In this document: piece after piece, positions 29,818 through 41,605 of the stretch
How the letters are laid out: each line of letters starts with the position of its first letter
How positions within the stretch are numbered: the first letter of the stretch is position 1
Assembly: GCF_000696385.1 (NCBI RefSeq)
Contig: NZ_JJMN01000068.1
Coordinates: forward strand, 88,310 to 152,309
DNA from: Vibrio metoecus
GTDB taxonomy: Bacteria > Pseudomonadota > Gammaproteobacteria > Enterobacterales > Vibrionaceae
DNA: 64,000 nt
Direction: 5' to 3'
The notes under the pieces: model-generated
What the model saw: only the letters and a program-made list of their open reading frames with translations
Databases searched by the model: none
What the model was told of the DNA's origin: nothing
Position numbers and translations under genes: made by a program

Positions 29818-31035
29818 TTAGTGGTGTGCCCACTCAACCGTATTCAAATCTACGCCGTCTTTGTACATATCCCACAGTGGAGACATATCACGCAGCTTAT
29901 CCACTGCTACACGGATCAGTTCAATCGCATAATCAATCTCTGCTTCTGTCGTAAATCGACCGAAAGAGAAGCGAATTGAGCTGTGCGCCAGTTCATCGTT
30001 CAGACCCAGAGCACGCAATACGTAAGAAGGCTCAAGGCTGGCTGAAGTACAAGCACTGCCTGACGATACCGCTAAATCTTTCAGTGCCATCAGCAGAGAT
30101 TCGCCTTCAACAAAGGCAAAGCTCACGTTAAGGTTGTGGGGTACACGTTGCTCTAGATCACCGTTGATGGTCACCGCTTCCATATCTTTGATGCCAGCCA
30201 GCAAACGCTCACGCAACGCGAGTGCGTGGTCATAATCTTTCTGCATCTCTTCTTTGGCGATACGGAACGCTTCACCCATACCAACAATTTGATGGGTCGC
30301 TAAGGTACCAGAACGGAAACCACGCTCATGACCACCACCGTGCATTTGTGCTTCTAGACGGATACGTGGCTTACGGCGTACATACAGGGCACCGATGCCT
30401 TTAGGACCGTAAATTTTGTGGGCAGACAGTGAAATCAGATCTACTTTCAGCTCTTGAACATCAATCGCGACTTTGCCCGCCGATTGTGCTGCATCAACAT
30501 GGAATACCACTTTACGTGAACGGCACAGTTCGCCGATCGCTGCGATATCTTGGATCACGCCGATTTCGTTATTCACATGCATGATAGAAACCAAAATGGT
30601 GTCATCACGCATCGCGGCTTCAAGTTTAGCCAGATCGATCAAACCATTTGATTCTGGATCAAGATAAGTCACCTCAAAACCTTCACGCTCCAATTGGCGC
30701 ATGGTATCAAGCACGGCTTTATGCTCAGTTTTGCTGGTGATAAGGTGTTTACCTTGCTTGTTATAAAAGTGGGCAACCCCTTTAATCGCAAGGTTGTCAG
30801 ATTCTGTTGCACCCGAGGTGAAAACAATTTCACGTGGGTCTGCATTCAGTAGCTCTGCGATTTGCTCACGCGCAGTGTCTACGGCTTCTTCTGCCTGCCA
30901 GCCATAACGGTGTGAACGTGACGCTGGGTTACCGTAAGATACCGTCCTATCGTCATGCACTGAACCATTTTTTCTAGCCACACGCGGATCAACTGGGCAT
31001 GTTGCTGAATAATCTAGATAAATAGGCAGTTTCAT
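29818..31035 (-). CDS. iscS: Cysteine desulfurase IscS
   Basis: This PLP enzyme converts cysteine to alanine and passes persulfide to IscU, ThiI, TusA and others. The PLP lysine is in [18 protein letters not shown] near 206, and the persulfide Cys in [17 protein letters not shown] near 329. Length is 405, one more than usual. Residues 21-37 read [16 protein letters not shown] where the family has EKMVQYMTMDGTFGN. Removing three bases between about 30930 and 30980 (two A, one T on the minus strand) restores the family sequence, so the patch is probably error. Confidence 0.95.
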   Translation of the reverse strand: MKLPIYLDYSATCPVDPRVARKNGSVHDDRTVSYGNPASRSHRYGWQAEEAVDTAREQIAELLNADPREIVFTSGATESDNLAIKGVAHFYNKQGKHLITSKTEHKAVLDTMRQLEREGFEVTYLDPESNGLIDLAKLEAAMRDDTILVSIMHVNNEIGVIQDIAAIGELCRSRKVVFHVDAAQSAGKVAIDVQELKVDLISLSAHKIYGPKGIGALYVRRKPRIRLEAQMHGGGHERGFRSGTLATHQIVGMGEAFRIAKEEMQKDYDHALALRERLLAGIKDMEAVTINGDLEQRVPHNLNVSFAFVEGESLLMALKDLAVSSGSACTSASLEPSYVLRALGLNDELAHSSIRFSFGRFTTEAEIDYAIELIRVAVDKLRDMSPLWDMYKDGVDLNTVEWAHH

Positions 31036-31061
31036 TTTCTACTCCAGTGTAAACCTTGCCG

Positions 31062-31583
31062 CTATGAGCGAACATTAATACCAAAAGGCGCAGCACCAAT
31101 GGTGACTGTTTTTGTGTTATTTTGCGAAACCCTTTGGTTGACCGAAAGATGATGATCTTGTCGATCCGAAACTTCGATAACTTCGTTATCCACCATCAGC
31201 TCACCGAGCGTGATGTTATTTAAAAAGTCGGTAATACGTGAACTGAGATCACGCCACAGTGTGTGAGTCAGACAGCGAGTTCCACCCTGACAATCGCCTT
31301 TCCCGTTACACTTGGTCGCATCAACCGACTCGTCAACGGCTGCGATCACGGTACCGATAGAAATGGAATACGAGTCCATTCCTAGGCGATAACCACCGCC
31401 GGGGCCGCGCACACTGGCGACTAAGCCCGCTTTACGCAACTTAGAAAACAGTTGTTCTAAGTACGAAAGAGAAATGCCTTGGCGCTCAGAAATATCCGCC
31501 AATGGTACTGGGTTTTGTTGCGAATGCAGAGCCACATCTAACATGGCTGTTACCGCATATCTTCCTTTAGATGTCAGTCTCAT
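31062..31583 (-). CDS. iscR: IscR, Fe-S-sensing Rrf2-family regulator
   Basis: IscR holds a [2Fe-2S] cluster and, when loaded, represses the isc operon. The start at 31583 ([20 protein letters not shown]) gives 173 residues; a longer frame of 15 more codons exists. The winged HTH covers about 1-65 ([30 protein letters not shown]). The cluster ligands are in [16 protein letters not shown]: three Cys and the following His. Autoregulation is supported by two IscR-like sites just upstream. Confidence 0.96.
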   Translation of the reverse strand: MRLTSKGRYAVTAMLDVALHSQQNPVPLADISERQGISLSYLEQLFSKLRKAGLVASVRGPGGGYRLGMDSYSISIGTVIAAVDESVDATKCNGKGDCQGGTRCLTHTLWRDLSSRITDFLNNITLGELMVDNEVIEVSDRQDHHLSVNQRVSQNNTKTVTIGAAPFGINVRS

Positions 31584-31626
31584 AATCACACCGTATCCAC
31601 ACTGTTTATGTGGCTGGAAGTTTTTC

Positions 31627-31651
31627 ATACTTGAGTTTTTTGGTCAAGTAT
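31627..31651 (-). promoter_or_regulatory. IscR type-1-like site, promoter-proximal
   Basis: This 25-base palindrome (minus strand ATACTTGAC, seven bases, CTCAAGTAT) resembles the IscR type-1 pattern. It directly abuts the better site at 31652-31676 and contains TTGACC, a possible -35. Confidence 0.6.
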
Positions 31652-31676
31652 TTATTTGACTAATTTAGTCAGGTAT
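31652..31676 (-). promoter_or_regulatory. IscR type-1 site upstream of iscR
   Basis: The minus strand ATACCTGACTAAATTAGTCA continuing AATAA fits the E. coli type-1 consensus (ATASYYGACTRWWWYAGTCRRSTAT) at nearly every position. It lies about 70-95 bases before the iscR start. Confidence 0.8.
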
Positions 31677-31697
31677 TTAACCCTGAGACTTATAAGC

Positions 31698-32429
31698 TCA
31701 TTTTTTATGCACAATCGACTTTTGCACAGAGGTTAGAATCCCACGCAAAATATTGATTTCCTGAGCTTCAGGTCGAGCACGCGTAAACATTCGGCGCAGT
31801 TTGTTCATCACCTGTCCCGGCTGCTGCGCAGAAATAAACTCGGTTTGGGTAATCACTTTTTCAAGATGCTCGTAGAATAGCTCCAGCTCTTGATGACGCG
31901 GGTATTCCTGATCTCGCTGCTCTTGGCGCTGATTCTGATCCATCGCCAGAAATGCCATGCGCACTTCATAACTCAGCAATTGCACTGCCATTGCTAAATT
32001 GAGTGAGCTGTATTCTGGATTCGCAGGCACACACACATGGTAGTGGCACAATTGCAGCTCATCATTGGTCAATCCGGTACGTTCGCGGCCAAAAACCATC
32101 GCAACATGATGCTGCTCAGCTTCTGCGATCAGCTTTTCACCACATTGACGCGGTTCCAACATTGGCCAATCTAGCGTTCGGGAACGCGCACTGGTACCGA
32201 CGACTAACCCACAGCCAGCAACGGCCGCTTCAAGCGTTGGAAAGATCTGTGCATTCAGTGCTATTTCGCTCGCTCCAGCCGCCAGCGCGATCGCTTGAGC
32301 ATCAACCTGACACTGGGGATCCACCAACACCATTTGGCTCAGTCCCATGACTTTCATCGCCCGAGCGGCCGAACCAATATTTCCAGAGTGAGAAGTGCCG
32401 ACTAATACGACTTTTACGCGATCTAACAT
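31698..32429 (-). CDS. trmJ: tRNA Cm32/Um32 methyltransferase TrmJ
   Basis: This SPOUT-class enzyme 2'-O-methylates position 32 of several tRNAs. The start is taken at 32429 ([20 protein letters not shown], 243 residues), as in E. coli TrmJ; seven more codons are open upstream. Knot motifs are [15 protein letters not shown] near 115 and [20 protein letters not shown] near 135. It is divergent from suhB and upstream of iscR on the same strand. Confidence 0.94.
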   Translation of the reverse strand: MLDRVKVVLVGTSHSGNIGSAARAMKVMGLSQMVLVDPQCQVDAQAIALAAGASEIALNAQIFPTLEAAVAGCGLVVGTSARSRTLDWPMLEPRQCGEKLIAEAEQHHVAMVFGRERTGLTNDELQLCHYHVCVPANPEYSSLNLAMAVQLLSYEVRMAFLAMDQNQRQEQRDQEYPRHQELELFYEHLEKVITQTEFISAQQPGQVMNKLRRMFTRARPEAQEINILRGILTSVQKSIVHKK

Positions 32430-32560
32430 TATCTGCTCACAGTACTCCAAACAAAGCCGCGCGATAGTAACACAAACCTGACTAAAATGGTCAGACCCTT
32501 TGCTTCCTCAGACAACCAAGCGCACAAAAAATAACCACTTCCCTTTTTGATTTGTTTTGG

Positions 32561-32566
32561 TATACT
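32561..32566 (+). promoter_or_regulatory. Probable -10 element of suhB
   Basis: TATACT lies 43 bases before the suhB ATG and is followed by the GC-rich GCCGCCCGC, a stringent-type discriminator. A matching -35 is weak. Confidence 0.4.
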
Positions 32567-32609
32567 GCCGCCCGCTTTTTCGTTCTTTAACATCCGTTGG
32601 GAAACTTGT

Positions 32610-33413
32610 ATGCATCCAATGCTAAATATCGCTATTCGCGCCGCGCGAAAAGCAGGTAACCATATTGCCAAATCTCTGGAAAACGCAGAGAAAATTCAAA
32701 CTACTCAGAAAGGCACCAACGACTTTGTCACTAACGTCGACAAAGAAGCAGAAGCGATTATCGTTTCAACCATCAAAAGCTCTTACCCTGAGCACTGCAT
32801 CATTGCAGAAGAAGGCGGCCTTATCGAAGGTAAAGATAAGGAAGTGCAATGGATCATCGACCCACTGGATGGCACCACTAACTTTGTAAAAGGTTTACCT
32901 CACTTCGCTGTTTCTATTGCAGTACGCTTTAGAGGCAAAACTGAAGTCGCTTGTGTTTACGACCCAATGACTAACGAACTGTTCACTGCCCAACGTGGTG
33001 CTGGTGCACAGCTCAACAACGCTCGTATTCGCGTTCAGCCAATCAAAGATCTGCAAGGCGCAGTTTTGGCAACCGCTTTCCCATTCAAACAAAAACAACA
33101 CTCAGAATCTTTCATGAAGATCCTCTCTGCGATGTTTGTTGAATGTGCGGATTTCCGTCGTACTGGTTCAGCAGCGCTGGATCTGTGCTACCTAGCGGCA
33201 AACCGTGTTGATGGTTACTTCGAACTAGGCCTAAAACCTTGGGACATGGCTGCGGGTGAACTGATTGCTCGTGAAGCGGGTGCTATCGTAACTGACTTTG
33301 CTGGCGGAACTGATTACATGCAATCGGGCAACATCGTGGCATCAAGTCCACGCGGTGTGAAAGCGATTCTGCAGCACATCCGTGAAAACGGTAACAGCGC
33401 AATCTTGAAATAA
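32610..33413 (+). CDS. suhB: Inositol-1-monophosphatase / Nus-factor SuhB
   Basis: SuhB is a Mg-dependent phosphatase that also acts in rRNA antitermination and ribosome maturation. The ATG at 32610 (MHPMLNIAIRAARKAGNHIA, 267 residues) matches E. coli in start and length. Metal-site motifs are IIAEEGG, WIIDPLDGTTNFVKGLPHFA near 80 and KPWDMAAGELIAREAGAIV near 210. It is divergent from trmJ and ends in a strong terminator. Confidence 0.96.
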   Translation: MHPMLNIAIRAARKAGNHIAKSLENAEKIQTTQKGTNDFVTNVDKEAEAIIVSTIKSSYPEHCIIAEEGGLIEGKDKEVQWIIDPLDGTTNFVKGLPHFAVSIAVRFRGKTEVACVYDPMTNELFTAQRGAGAQLNNARIRVQPIKDLQGAVLATAFPFKQKQHSESFMKILSAMFVECADFRRTGSAALDLCYLAANRVDGYFELGLKPWDMAAGELIAREAGAIVTDFAGGTDYMQSGNIVASSPRGVKAILQHIRENGNSAILK

Positions 33414-33438
33414 TATCTGCTCCGTCACAGCTGATATC

Positions 33439-33468
33439 GCCCTGCCATTATGGCAGGGCTTTTTTTTT
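33439..33468 (+). terminator. Rho-independent terminator of suhB
   Basis: GCCCTGCCA, a three-base loop and TGGCAGGGC form a 9-bp stem followed by nine T. Confidence 0.95.
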
Positions 33469-33530
33469 AGCTCTATTAACCAATCGTCTACAGCTTGATG
33501 ATAAATCAGGCCGTCGCGGAATACGCTTGA

Positions 33531-33563
33531 TAAAAAAAACCGCTGCCAGTGCAGCGGTTTTTC
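33531..33563 (-). terminator. Rho-independent terminator of the secD-secF operon
   Basis: AACCGCTGC and GCAGCGGTT form a 9-bp stem with a short loop. On the minus strand it is followed by seven T; T residues on the plus side make it potentially bidirectional. Confidence 0.9.
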
Positions 33564-33584
33564 ATTCAGGGAATCGAATAGAAA

Positions 33585-34532
33585 TTAAGGCATTTCATCC
33601 AATTCAGCACCCTCTTTCTCTACTTGTGGAGGCAGCAAGTGCTCACGGGTGATACCGAGTTTCAGCGCCAGTGCTGATGCCACATAGATAGAAGAATAAG
33701 TACCGACAGTGATACCTAGCAACAAGGCTAGCGCAAAACCGTGGATCAACGCACCGCCTTTTGCAAACAATGCAATCACCACAAACAAGGTCGTACCCGA
33801 AGTGATCAAGGTTCGACTCAAGGTTTGAGTAATAGAGCTATTCATGATCTCTGCCGGTTCTTCTTTGCGCATTTTGCGGAAGTTTTCACGGATCCGGTCA
33901 AATACAACAATAGTATCGTTGAGTGAGTAACCGACTACCGTCAGCAATGCGGCAACAATCGTCAGGTCAACCTCGATCTGTAAGATAGAGAAGATACCTA
34001 GCGTAATGATGACGTCATGCGCCAATGCCAGCACCGCCCCCGCCGCTAAACGCCATTCAAAACGCACAGAAACGTAGAGCAAGATACACAGTAAAGAGAC
34101 CAAAATCGCCAAGCCACCTGCTTCAGTGAGTTCATCACCCACGTTCGGACCAACGAACTCGATACGGCGCATTTCAACATTGCCGCCCGTGCCTTCTTTG
34201 ATCGCAGCAAGAATTTGGTTACCTAGCGTTTCGCCAGCCATATCCTCACGCGGGCGCAAGCGCACCATCACATCACGCGCAGAACCGAAGTTTTGCACAG
34301 TGGCATCACCAAAGCCTTTCGCTTCAAGCGCGGTACGGATTTGATCTAAATTGGCAGGCTGTTCAAAGCCAACCTCAATCAAAGTACCGCCGGTGAAATC
34401 AAGACCCCAGTTGAGCCATTTGGTAGACAGAGTAAACATCGACGCAGCGATCATCGCCAGCGATAACGCAAAGGCGAATTTCGACCAACGCATAAAGTCG
34501 ATCATTTTGTCTGCTTTTAGGATTTGAAACAT
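33585..34532 (-). CDS. secF: Protein translocase subunit SecF
   Basis: This 315-residue RND-family protein with six helices works with SecD to pull translocating proteins into the periplasm using the proton gradient. WGLDFTGGTLIEVGF opens the first periplasmic domain. VVGYSLNDTIVVFDRIRENF near 205 carries the conserved charged helix, and LALLLGITVGTYSSIYVASA ends the last helices. It lies 14 bases downstream of secD. Confidence 0.96.
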   Translation of the reverse strand: MFQILKADKMIDFMRWSKFAFALSLAMIAASMFTLSTKWLNWGLDFTGGTLIEVGFEQPANLDQIRTALEAKGFGDATVQNFGSARDVMVRLRPREDMAGETLGNQILAAIKEGTGGNVEMRRIEFVGPNVGDELTEAGGLAILVSLLCILLYVSVRFEWRLAAGAVLALAHDVIITLGIFSILQIEVDLTIVAALLTVVGYSLNDTIVVFDRIRENFRKMRKEEPAEIMNSSITQTLSRTLITSGTTLFVVIALFAKGGALIHGFALALLLGITVGTYSSIYVASALALKLGITREHLLPPQVEKEGAELDEMP

Positions 34533-34546
34533 AACTTACCCCAGCC

Positions 34547-36400
34547 TCAGATCGACAATTTGTTGATACGTTTGCCGCCATACAGCAGGTTCACGATACA
34601 ACGTGTACCCACAATCGCGGTAAACATAGAGGTTAAAATACCGATAGACAGCGTCACTGCGAAGCCTTTAATCGCACCGGTACCGACTGCAAACAGAATG
34701 ATCGCCGTAATTAAGGTGGTAATGTTGGCATCGGCAATGGTACTGAATGCGTTCGCGTAACCTTGGTGAATCGCTTGCTGCGGATTTTTCCCTTCACGTA
34801 ACTCTTCACGAATACGCTCAAAAATCAGCACGTTGGCATCGACTGCCATACCCACTGTCAGCACGATACCTGCAATACCCGGCAAGGTCATGGTCGCACC
34901 CGGAATCATCGACATCACACCAATGATCAACACTAGGTTTGCCATCAGTGCCACGTTAGCGATCATGCCGAATTTGCGGTAGTACAACAGCGTAAACAAC
35001 ATCACTGCCACCATACCCCAAACACAGGCCTGAATACCCATATCGATATTCTGTTGACCCATTGATGGACCAATGGTGCGCTCTTCTACGATAGAAATTG
35101 GCGCAATCAAAGCACCAGCACGAAGGAGCAGAGCAAGGTTATGGGCTTCTGCCGGTGAATCAATCCCAGTAATACGGAAGTTACGTCCCAATGCCGACTG
35201 AATCGTCGCTTGGTTAATCACTTCTTCTTGCTTAGTCAGGATCACTTTACCTTCTGGAGAACGCTTACCGCTGTCTTTGTATTCTGCAAAAACTGTCGCC
35301 ATCAGCTTGCCGATGTTCTTTTTCGAGAACGCCGACATCTTATTTCCACCTTCGCTATCGAGCGAAATGTTCACCTGTGGGCGACCATATTCGTCCGCGC
35401 TTGAGCTTGCATCGGTAATGCTTGAACCACCCAGAATCACACGCTTTTTCAGAACCACAGGACGACCATTACGATCGAACTTGATTTCACTGCCTGCTGG
35501 CGCACGTCCTGCGGCAGCCGCGGCGAGATCGGCTTTATCGTCCACTTCACGGAATTCAAGCGTTGCGGTTGCGCCTAAGATTTCTTTAGCACGCGCCGTA
35601 TCTTGTACACCCGGTAGTTCCACCACGATGCGTGTCGCACCTTGGCGTTGAACCAGAGGCTCAGCCACACCCAATTCGTTCACACGGTTACGCAGAATGG
35701 TGATGTTCTGTTCAACGGCGTAGTTACGAATTTCCTGCAAGCGAGCTTCGGTAAACTTAGCCAGCAGCACAAAACGGCCATCGGTTTCTGAAGTCGTAAA
35801 AGTCATGTCACGATGTTTCGACTCAAGAAGCAGTTTGGTTTGCGCAAGCTGTTCTGCATCACGCAGTGTCACTTCAACCGCATCGGATAGCGGGCGAATA
35901 GCACGGTAACGGATTTTTTCATCACGCAGATCGCTACGGAAAGATTCTTCTTGTTGAGTGACCAATTTTTCCATCGCCGCATCCATGTCCACTTCCATCA
36001 GGAAGTGCACACCACCACGCAGGTCAAGACCCAGTTTCATTGGTGCAGCACCAATCGACTCAAGCCAGTCCGGTGTAGAGGCCGCAAGGTTAAGCGCGAC
36101 GATTTTGTCATTACCTAGTGCTTCACTGATGATATCTCGGGCGCTGATTTGCGTATCCGTATCATTGAAACGAACTAAGATTGAGCCATTCTCAAGAGCA
36201 ATGGATTTTTTGGAGAGTTGCGCTTTATCGAGCGCAGAGGTGACAGCATCCAGCGTTGACATATCAACAGAGGCGCCACGCGCCCCTGTAATTTGGATAG
36301 CTGGATCTTCACCGTAGATATTTGGAAGTGCATACAAGGCTGCAATGGCGATGGTAAACACCACCATCAGATACTTCCATAACGGATAACGGTTTAGCAC
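34547..36400 (-). CDS. secD: Protein translocase subunit SecD
   Basis: This 617-residue inner-membrane protein starts [20 protein letters not shown] (helix 1). A large periplasmic P1 region begins with [20 protein letters not shown] and includes [20 protein letters not shown]. The C-terminal RND-type membrane domain has [20 protein letters not shown] near 515. It pairs with SecF and YajC as the SecDF-YajC auxiliary complex. Confidence 0.96.
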   Translation of the reverse strand: MLNRYPLWKYLMVVFTIAIAALYALPNIYGEDPAIQITGARGASVDMSTLDAVTSALDKAQLSKKSIALENGSILVRFNDTDTQISARDIISEALGNDKIVALNLAASTPDWLESIGAAPMKLGLDLRGGVHFLMEVDMDAAMEKLVTQQEESFRSDLRDEKIRYRAIRPLSDAVEVTLRDAEQLAQTKLLLESKHRDMTFTTSETDGRFVLLAKFTEARLQEIRNYAVEQNITILRNRVNELGVAEPLVQRQGATRIVVELPGVQDTARAKEILGATATLEFREVDDKADLAAAAAGRAPAGSEIKFDRNGRPVVLKKRVILGGSSITDASSSADEYGRPQVNISLDSEGGNKMSAFSKKNIGKLMATVFAEYKDSGKRSPEGKVILTKQEEVINQATIQSALGRNFRITGIDSPAEAHNLALLLRAGALIAPISIVEERTIGPSMGQQNIDMGIQACVWGMVAVMLFTLLYYRKFGMIANVALMANLVLIIGVMSMIPGATMTLPGIAGIVLTVGMAVDANVLIFERIREELREGKNPQQAIHQGYANAFSTIADANITTLITAIILFAVGTGAIKGFAVTLSIGILTSMFTAIVGTRCIVNLLYGGKRINKLSI

Positions 36401-36421
36401 AGCGAGGATCCTATGGCTGTT

Positions 36422-36754
36422 TTAAAGAGATTTCAGCGTACCTTTTGGCAACACTGCAGTCACGAAGTCCTTCTTAATCACAACTTCGTTGTTGGTGTTC
36501 AACTCGATAGTGATGTAAGCGTTGTCTTCAGCAATCTTAGTGATACGACCAACCAAGCCACCGCTAGTGAGCACTTCATCGCCTTTTGCCATCGATGACA
36601 TCAGGCTTTTGTGCTCTTTTACACGCTTAGCTTGTGGACGGTAGATCATGAAATAGAAGATCACTGCGAACATCGCGAGCATGATGATCATTTCAAAACC
36701 GCCACCTTGTGGGGCACCTTCGCCTGCGGCATGTGCTACAGAAATTAAACTCAT
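36422..36754 (-). CDS. yajC: YajC, Sec translocon accessory subunit
   Basis: This 110-residue protein has one helix at about 20-40 (FEMIIMLAMFAVIFYFMIYR), then RPQAKRVKEHKSLMSSMAKG and GDEVLTSGGLVGRITK, the standard YajC layout. It lies 21 bases upstream of secD and 104 downstream of tgt, as in E. coli. Confidence 0.95.
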   Translation of the reverse strand: MSLISVAHAAGEGAPQGGGFEMIIMLAMFAVIFYFMIYRPQAKRVKEHKSLMSSMAKGDEVLTSGGLVGRITKIAEDNAYITIELNTNNEVVIKKDFVTAVLPKGTLKSL

Positions 36755-36858
36755 TGAGAAACGTCCTCTAAGTTATTGTTGTTTAATGTTGATTCTATTG
36801 GGATGCACAAGGTTGAATTCAAGCGGCTTAGCGCATAAATCCAACCCAGTGCACGAAA

Positions 36859-38273
<1,415 letters not shown>

Positions 38274-39342
38274 CTAAAGAAGCGATATTGCTCTTTTACC
38301 GCATGTTCATAAGCGGCCATGGTGTGCTCATAGCCAGCAAACGCACTCACCAACATGATCAAGGTCGATTCAGGTAAGTGGAAATTGGTGATCAAGCAAT
38401 CCACCAACTGGTATTGATAACCCGGGAAGATGAAGATTTCGGTATCACCAAAGAAAGGCTTTAATTCTGTGCCTTTTTTCAGTGCATCTTGCGCGGCACT
38501 TTCTAGCGAGCGAACCGATGTCGTACCCACCGCAATCACTCGACCGCCACGCGCTTTGGTTGCGGCAACGGCATCCACCACTTCTTGCGGCACTTCTACG
38601 TATTCCGCATGCATGTGGTGATCATGGATATTGTCCACGCGCACTGGTTGGAATGTTCCCGCACCAACATGCAGTGTCACATACGCCAACTCAACACCTT
38701 TGGCTTGGATCTGCTCCAACAGTGCTTGATCAAAATGCAAACCGGCCGTTGGTGCTGCAACCGCGCCCGGTTTTTGGTTGTAAACGGTTTGGTAACGCTC
38801 TTTATCCGCATCTTCATCAGGACGATCGATGTAAGGCGGCAATGGCATATGGCCAATTTGGTTGAGAATATCCAATACCACGGTTTCCGCAGTAAAACGG
38901 ATTTCAAACAACGCATCGTGACGCTCCTGCATCACCGCATGAAATTCATCATTTTCGCCTAAATACAGTTCAGTGCCCGGTTTTGGCGGTTTTGATGAGC
39001 GAACGTGCGCCAAAATCGTGTGTTCATCAAGCATGCGCTCCACCAACACTTCTAACTTGCCGCCGCTGGCTTTCCGCCCAAACATACGTGCAGGAATGAC
39101 TCGTGTGTTGTTAAACACCAGCAGATCACCCGGTTCAACAAGTCCGAGAACATCTTTAAAGGTTCCATCCGTCAGTTGACCGCTATTGCCGTCAAGTTGG
39201 AGCAATCGGCTCGCTGTACGTTCTGCTTTTGGGTAACGAGCAATCAGCTCATCTGGGAGTTCAAAGTGAAAATCTGAAACTTGCATAGCTCTTTCTTGAT
39301 TAAGTGATCAGTAGTGTTGCCCGATTTCGCGGCGCGCCAGTA

Positions 39343-39445
39343 TATACCTAAGTGCGTTCAAGATACAGGAATGCTGCAAAGCCGCACGCTCCGCAAGGTA
39401 ACCGTTTGTAAAGACCGAATGGCGCTGAGGCCAAAGTTCAATGAG
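39343..39445. repeat. Possible Vibrio interspersed palindromic element
   Basis: The stretch from TATATACCTAAGTGCGTTCA to GACCGAATGGCGCTGAGG resembles, from memory, a short repeat scattered in Vibrio intergenic regions. Its reverse strand encodes pieces like PQRHSVFTNGYLAERAALQH often mis-annotated as tiny proteins. No second copy is in this window, so the call rests on recall. Confidence 0.3.
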
Positions 39446-39588
39446 CAAATCCATTACGTTCACCTTATCCACATGAAAGGTATATTTCGGCTCAAGTTCG
39501 CAGAAGTTCCCCGTCAGTAGGGCTATAGTGAATAGGAAAGGGTTAGAAAACCCCCGTTCAAGTTTCTCTTTTGACAAAGGAGTTGGCG

Positions 39589-40038
39589 ATGATCAAAGTT
39601 GAAGACATGATGACACGTAACCCGCACACTTTGTTACGTACTCACACCCTCAATGACGCAAAGCATCTCATGGAAGCGCTCGATATTCGGCACATTCCTG
39701 TGGTGGATGCGAACAAGAAATTATTGGGCATTGTTACCCAGCGAGATTTGTTGGCCGCTCAAGAATCAAACTTGCAACGGATAGCCCAAGACCCCTCTTA
39801 CACTCTCGATACACCACTCTACGAAGTCATGCACACCGATGTGATGAGCGTCGTTCCCCAAGCAGGGCTGAAAGAAAGCGCGCTGTATATGCAAAAACAC
39901 AAAATTGGGTGCTTGCCTGTCGTTGCGAAGAGTGAGTTAGTCGGCATCATTACTGACAGTGATTTTGTGACTATTGCGATCAACCTGCTTGAGTTGCAAG
40001 AAGAAAGTGAACCAGATGAAATGGATGAAGAACAATAA
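39589..40038 (+). CDS. CBS-domain-pair protein
   Basis: This 149-residue protein starts at 39589, where AAAGGAG lies 8 bases upstream. It consists of two CBS domains: VEDMMTRNPHTLLRTHTLND to LLGIVTQRDLLAA, then LYEVMHTDVMSVVPQAG to LVGIITDSDFVTIAI. The tail is acidic (EEESEPDEMDEEQ). CBS pairs bind adenine nucleotides and often regulate partners; the partner here is unknown. It is a single gene between queA and aceA, convergent with aceA. Confidence 0.85.
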   Translation: MIKVEDMMTRNPHTLLRTHTLNDAKHLMEALDIRHIPVVDANKKLLGIVTQRDLLAAQESNLQRIAQDPSYTLDTPLYEVMHTDVMSVVPQAGLKESALYMQKHKIGCLPVVAKSELVGIITDSDFVTIAINLLELQEESEPDEMDEEQ

Positions 40039-40086
40039 ATCAGCGGCATCGCGTTTTTCAACACAACACAGTTGTACTCGGCGCAG

Positions 40087-40112
40087 ATAAAAAAGGCGGC
40101 CAGGTGGCCGCC
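40087..40112 (-). terminator. Rho-independent terminator of aceA
   Basis: GGCGGCCA GG TGGCCGCC forms an 8-bp GC-rich stem; on the minus strand it is followed by six T. It lies 31 bases past the aceA stop. Confidence 0.9.
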
Positions 40113-40142
40113 AAAGGTTCGCACAGAATGGTGGATTATCGA

Positions 40143-41456
40143 TTAGTGAAATTGATCTTCTTCGGTTGAGCCAGTTAATGCCGTCACTGAACTGTTACCA
40201 CCTTGAATGGTGTTGGTCATCTTATCGAAGTAACCCGTGCCCACTTCTTGTTGGTGCGCCACGAAGGTGTAGCCTTTTTCAGCCGCTTCGAACTCACGAC
40301 GCTGAACCATCTCAACATAGTGACGCATACCTTCACCTTGCGCGTAAGCGTGTGCTAACTCAAACATGTTGAACCACATGTTGTGAATGCCCGCTAACGT
40401 GATGAACTGATACTTGTACCCCATATCCGACAAGGCTTGTTGGAAATGCGCGATGGTTTTCGCATCCAAATTCTTCTCCCAGTTGAACGAAGGTGAGCAG
40501 TTGTAAGCCAACAGTTGATCTGGGTATTGCGCATGAATCGCTTCAGCAAATTTACGCGCCTCTTCCAGATCCGGTTTTGCAGTTTCACACCACACCAAAT
40601 CTGCGTAAGGAGCATAAGCTAAGCCGCGAGAAATCGCTTGGTCAATGCCCGCACGCACGCGGTAAAAGCCTTCAGAAGTGCGCTCACCCGTTACAAAATC
40701 CGCATCATAGGGATCACTGTCTGATGTGAGCAAATCGGCTGCGTTGGCATCGGTGCGAGCAATCACTAACGTGGTAGTACCTGACACGTCAGCAGCCAAG
40801 CGTGCGGCAATCAGTTTTTGTACCGCTTCTTGAGTAGGAACTAACACTTTGCCGCCCATGTGGCCACATTTTTTCACCGAAGCCAGTTGATCTTCAAAGT
40901 GAACGCCAGCAGCGCCCGCTTCAATCATCGATTTCATCAACTCATAGGCGTTGAGTACGCCGCCAAAACCCGCTTCCGCATCCGCCACGATCGGTAGGAA
41001 GTAATCAATGCCACCTTCATCTTCAGGAGATTTGCCATTTGACCACTGGATTTGGTCAGCGCGACGAAACGCGTTGTTAATGCGGCGTACCACTGACGGT
41101 ACTGAGTCAACCGGATAGAGAGATTGGTCTGGATACATGGTGCCTGCGGTGTTGTTATCCGCCGCAACTTGCCAGCCGGAAAGATAAATCGCTTCGATAC
41201 CCGCTTTGGCTTGTTGCACCGCTTGACCGCCAGTGAGTGCGCCCAAACAGTTCACATACCCTTTTTTCGCTGAGCCATTCACCAGTTCCCACAACTTGTC
41301 TGCACCACGTTGGGCGATGGTGTTGGCAGGCACAACCGAGCCGCGCAAACTCACCACTTCTTCAGCGGTATAGGTGCGTTTCACATTTTTCCAGCGTGGG
41401 TTGGTTGCCCAATCTTTTTCTAGTGCTTCAATTTGTTGGCGACGAGTCAGTGTCAT
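40143..41456 (-). CDS. aceA: Isocitrate lyase
   Basis: This 437-residue enzyme cleaves isocitrate to succinate and glyoxylate. The catalytic loop [20 protein letters not shown] near 195 holds the active Cys. [20 protein letters not shown] near 155 binds Mg, and [12 protein letters not shown] near 320 is conserved. With aceB upstream it forms the glyoxylate shunt needed on acetate or fatty acids; satP in this window could feed it acetate. Gene order is aceB then aceA, with 149 bases of repeat-bearing spacer. Confidence 0.97.
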   Translation of the reverse strand: MTLTRRQQIEALEKDWATNPRWKNVKRTYTAEEVVSLRGSVVPANTIAQRGADKLWELVNGSAKKGYVNCLGALTGGQAVQQAKAGIEAIYLSGWQVAADNNTAGTMYPDQSLYPVDSVPSVVRRINNAFRRADQIQWSNGKSPEDEGGIDYFLPIVADAEAGFGGVLNAYELMKSMIEAGAAGVHFEDQLASVKKCGHMGGKVLVPTQEAVQKLIAARLAADVSGTTTLVIARTDANAADLLTSDSDPYDADFVTGERTSEGFYRVRAGIDQAISRGLAYAPYADLVWCETAKPDLEEARKFAEAIHAQYPDQLLAYNCSPSFNWEKNLDAKTIAHFQQALSDMGYKYQFITLAGIHNMWFNMFELAHAYAQGEGMRHYVEMVQRREFEAAEKGYTFVAHQQEVGTGYFDKMTNTIQGGNSSVTALTGSTEEDQFH

Positions 41457-41543
41457 AATCTATCCCTCTGATTTATTGGTTGCCTGTTGGCAGCTCGATT
41501 CCTTGTTCGATCAGTACTGCGCTCGCTGATCGTAAAGTGGTTT

Positions 41544-41595
41544 CACGTTACTGGTGTTTTTTCACCTTACTGGTGTTTTTTTCACCTTACTGGTG
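41544..41595. repeat. Triple hairpin repeat between aceB and aceA
   Basis: Three copies of CACSTTACTGGTG (41544, 41563, 41583) are spaced 19-20 bases apart and separated by T6-T7 runs on the plus strand. Each copy is itself a small inverted repeat (CACC...GGTG). Confidence 0.8.
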
Positions 41596-41605
41596 TTATA
41601 GAGGC

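Noticed and set aside
39308..39577. An 89-codon leftward frame upstream of queA
   Set aside because: Its middle looks like the translated form of a Vibrio intergenic repeat rather than a gene.
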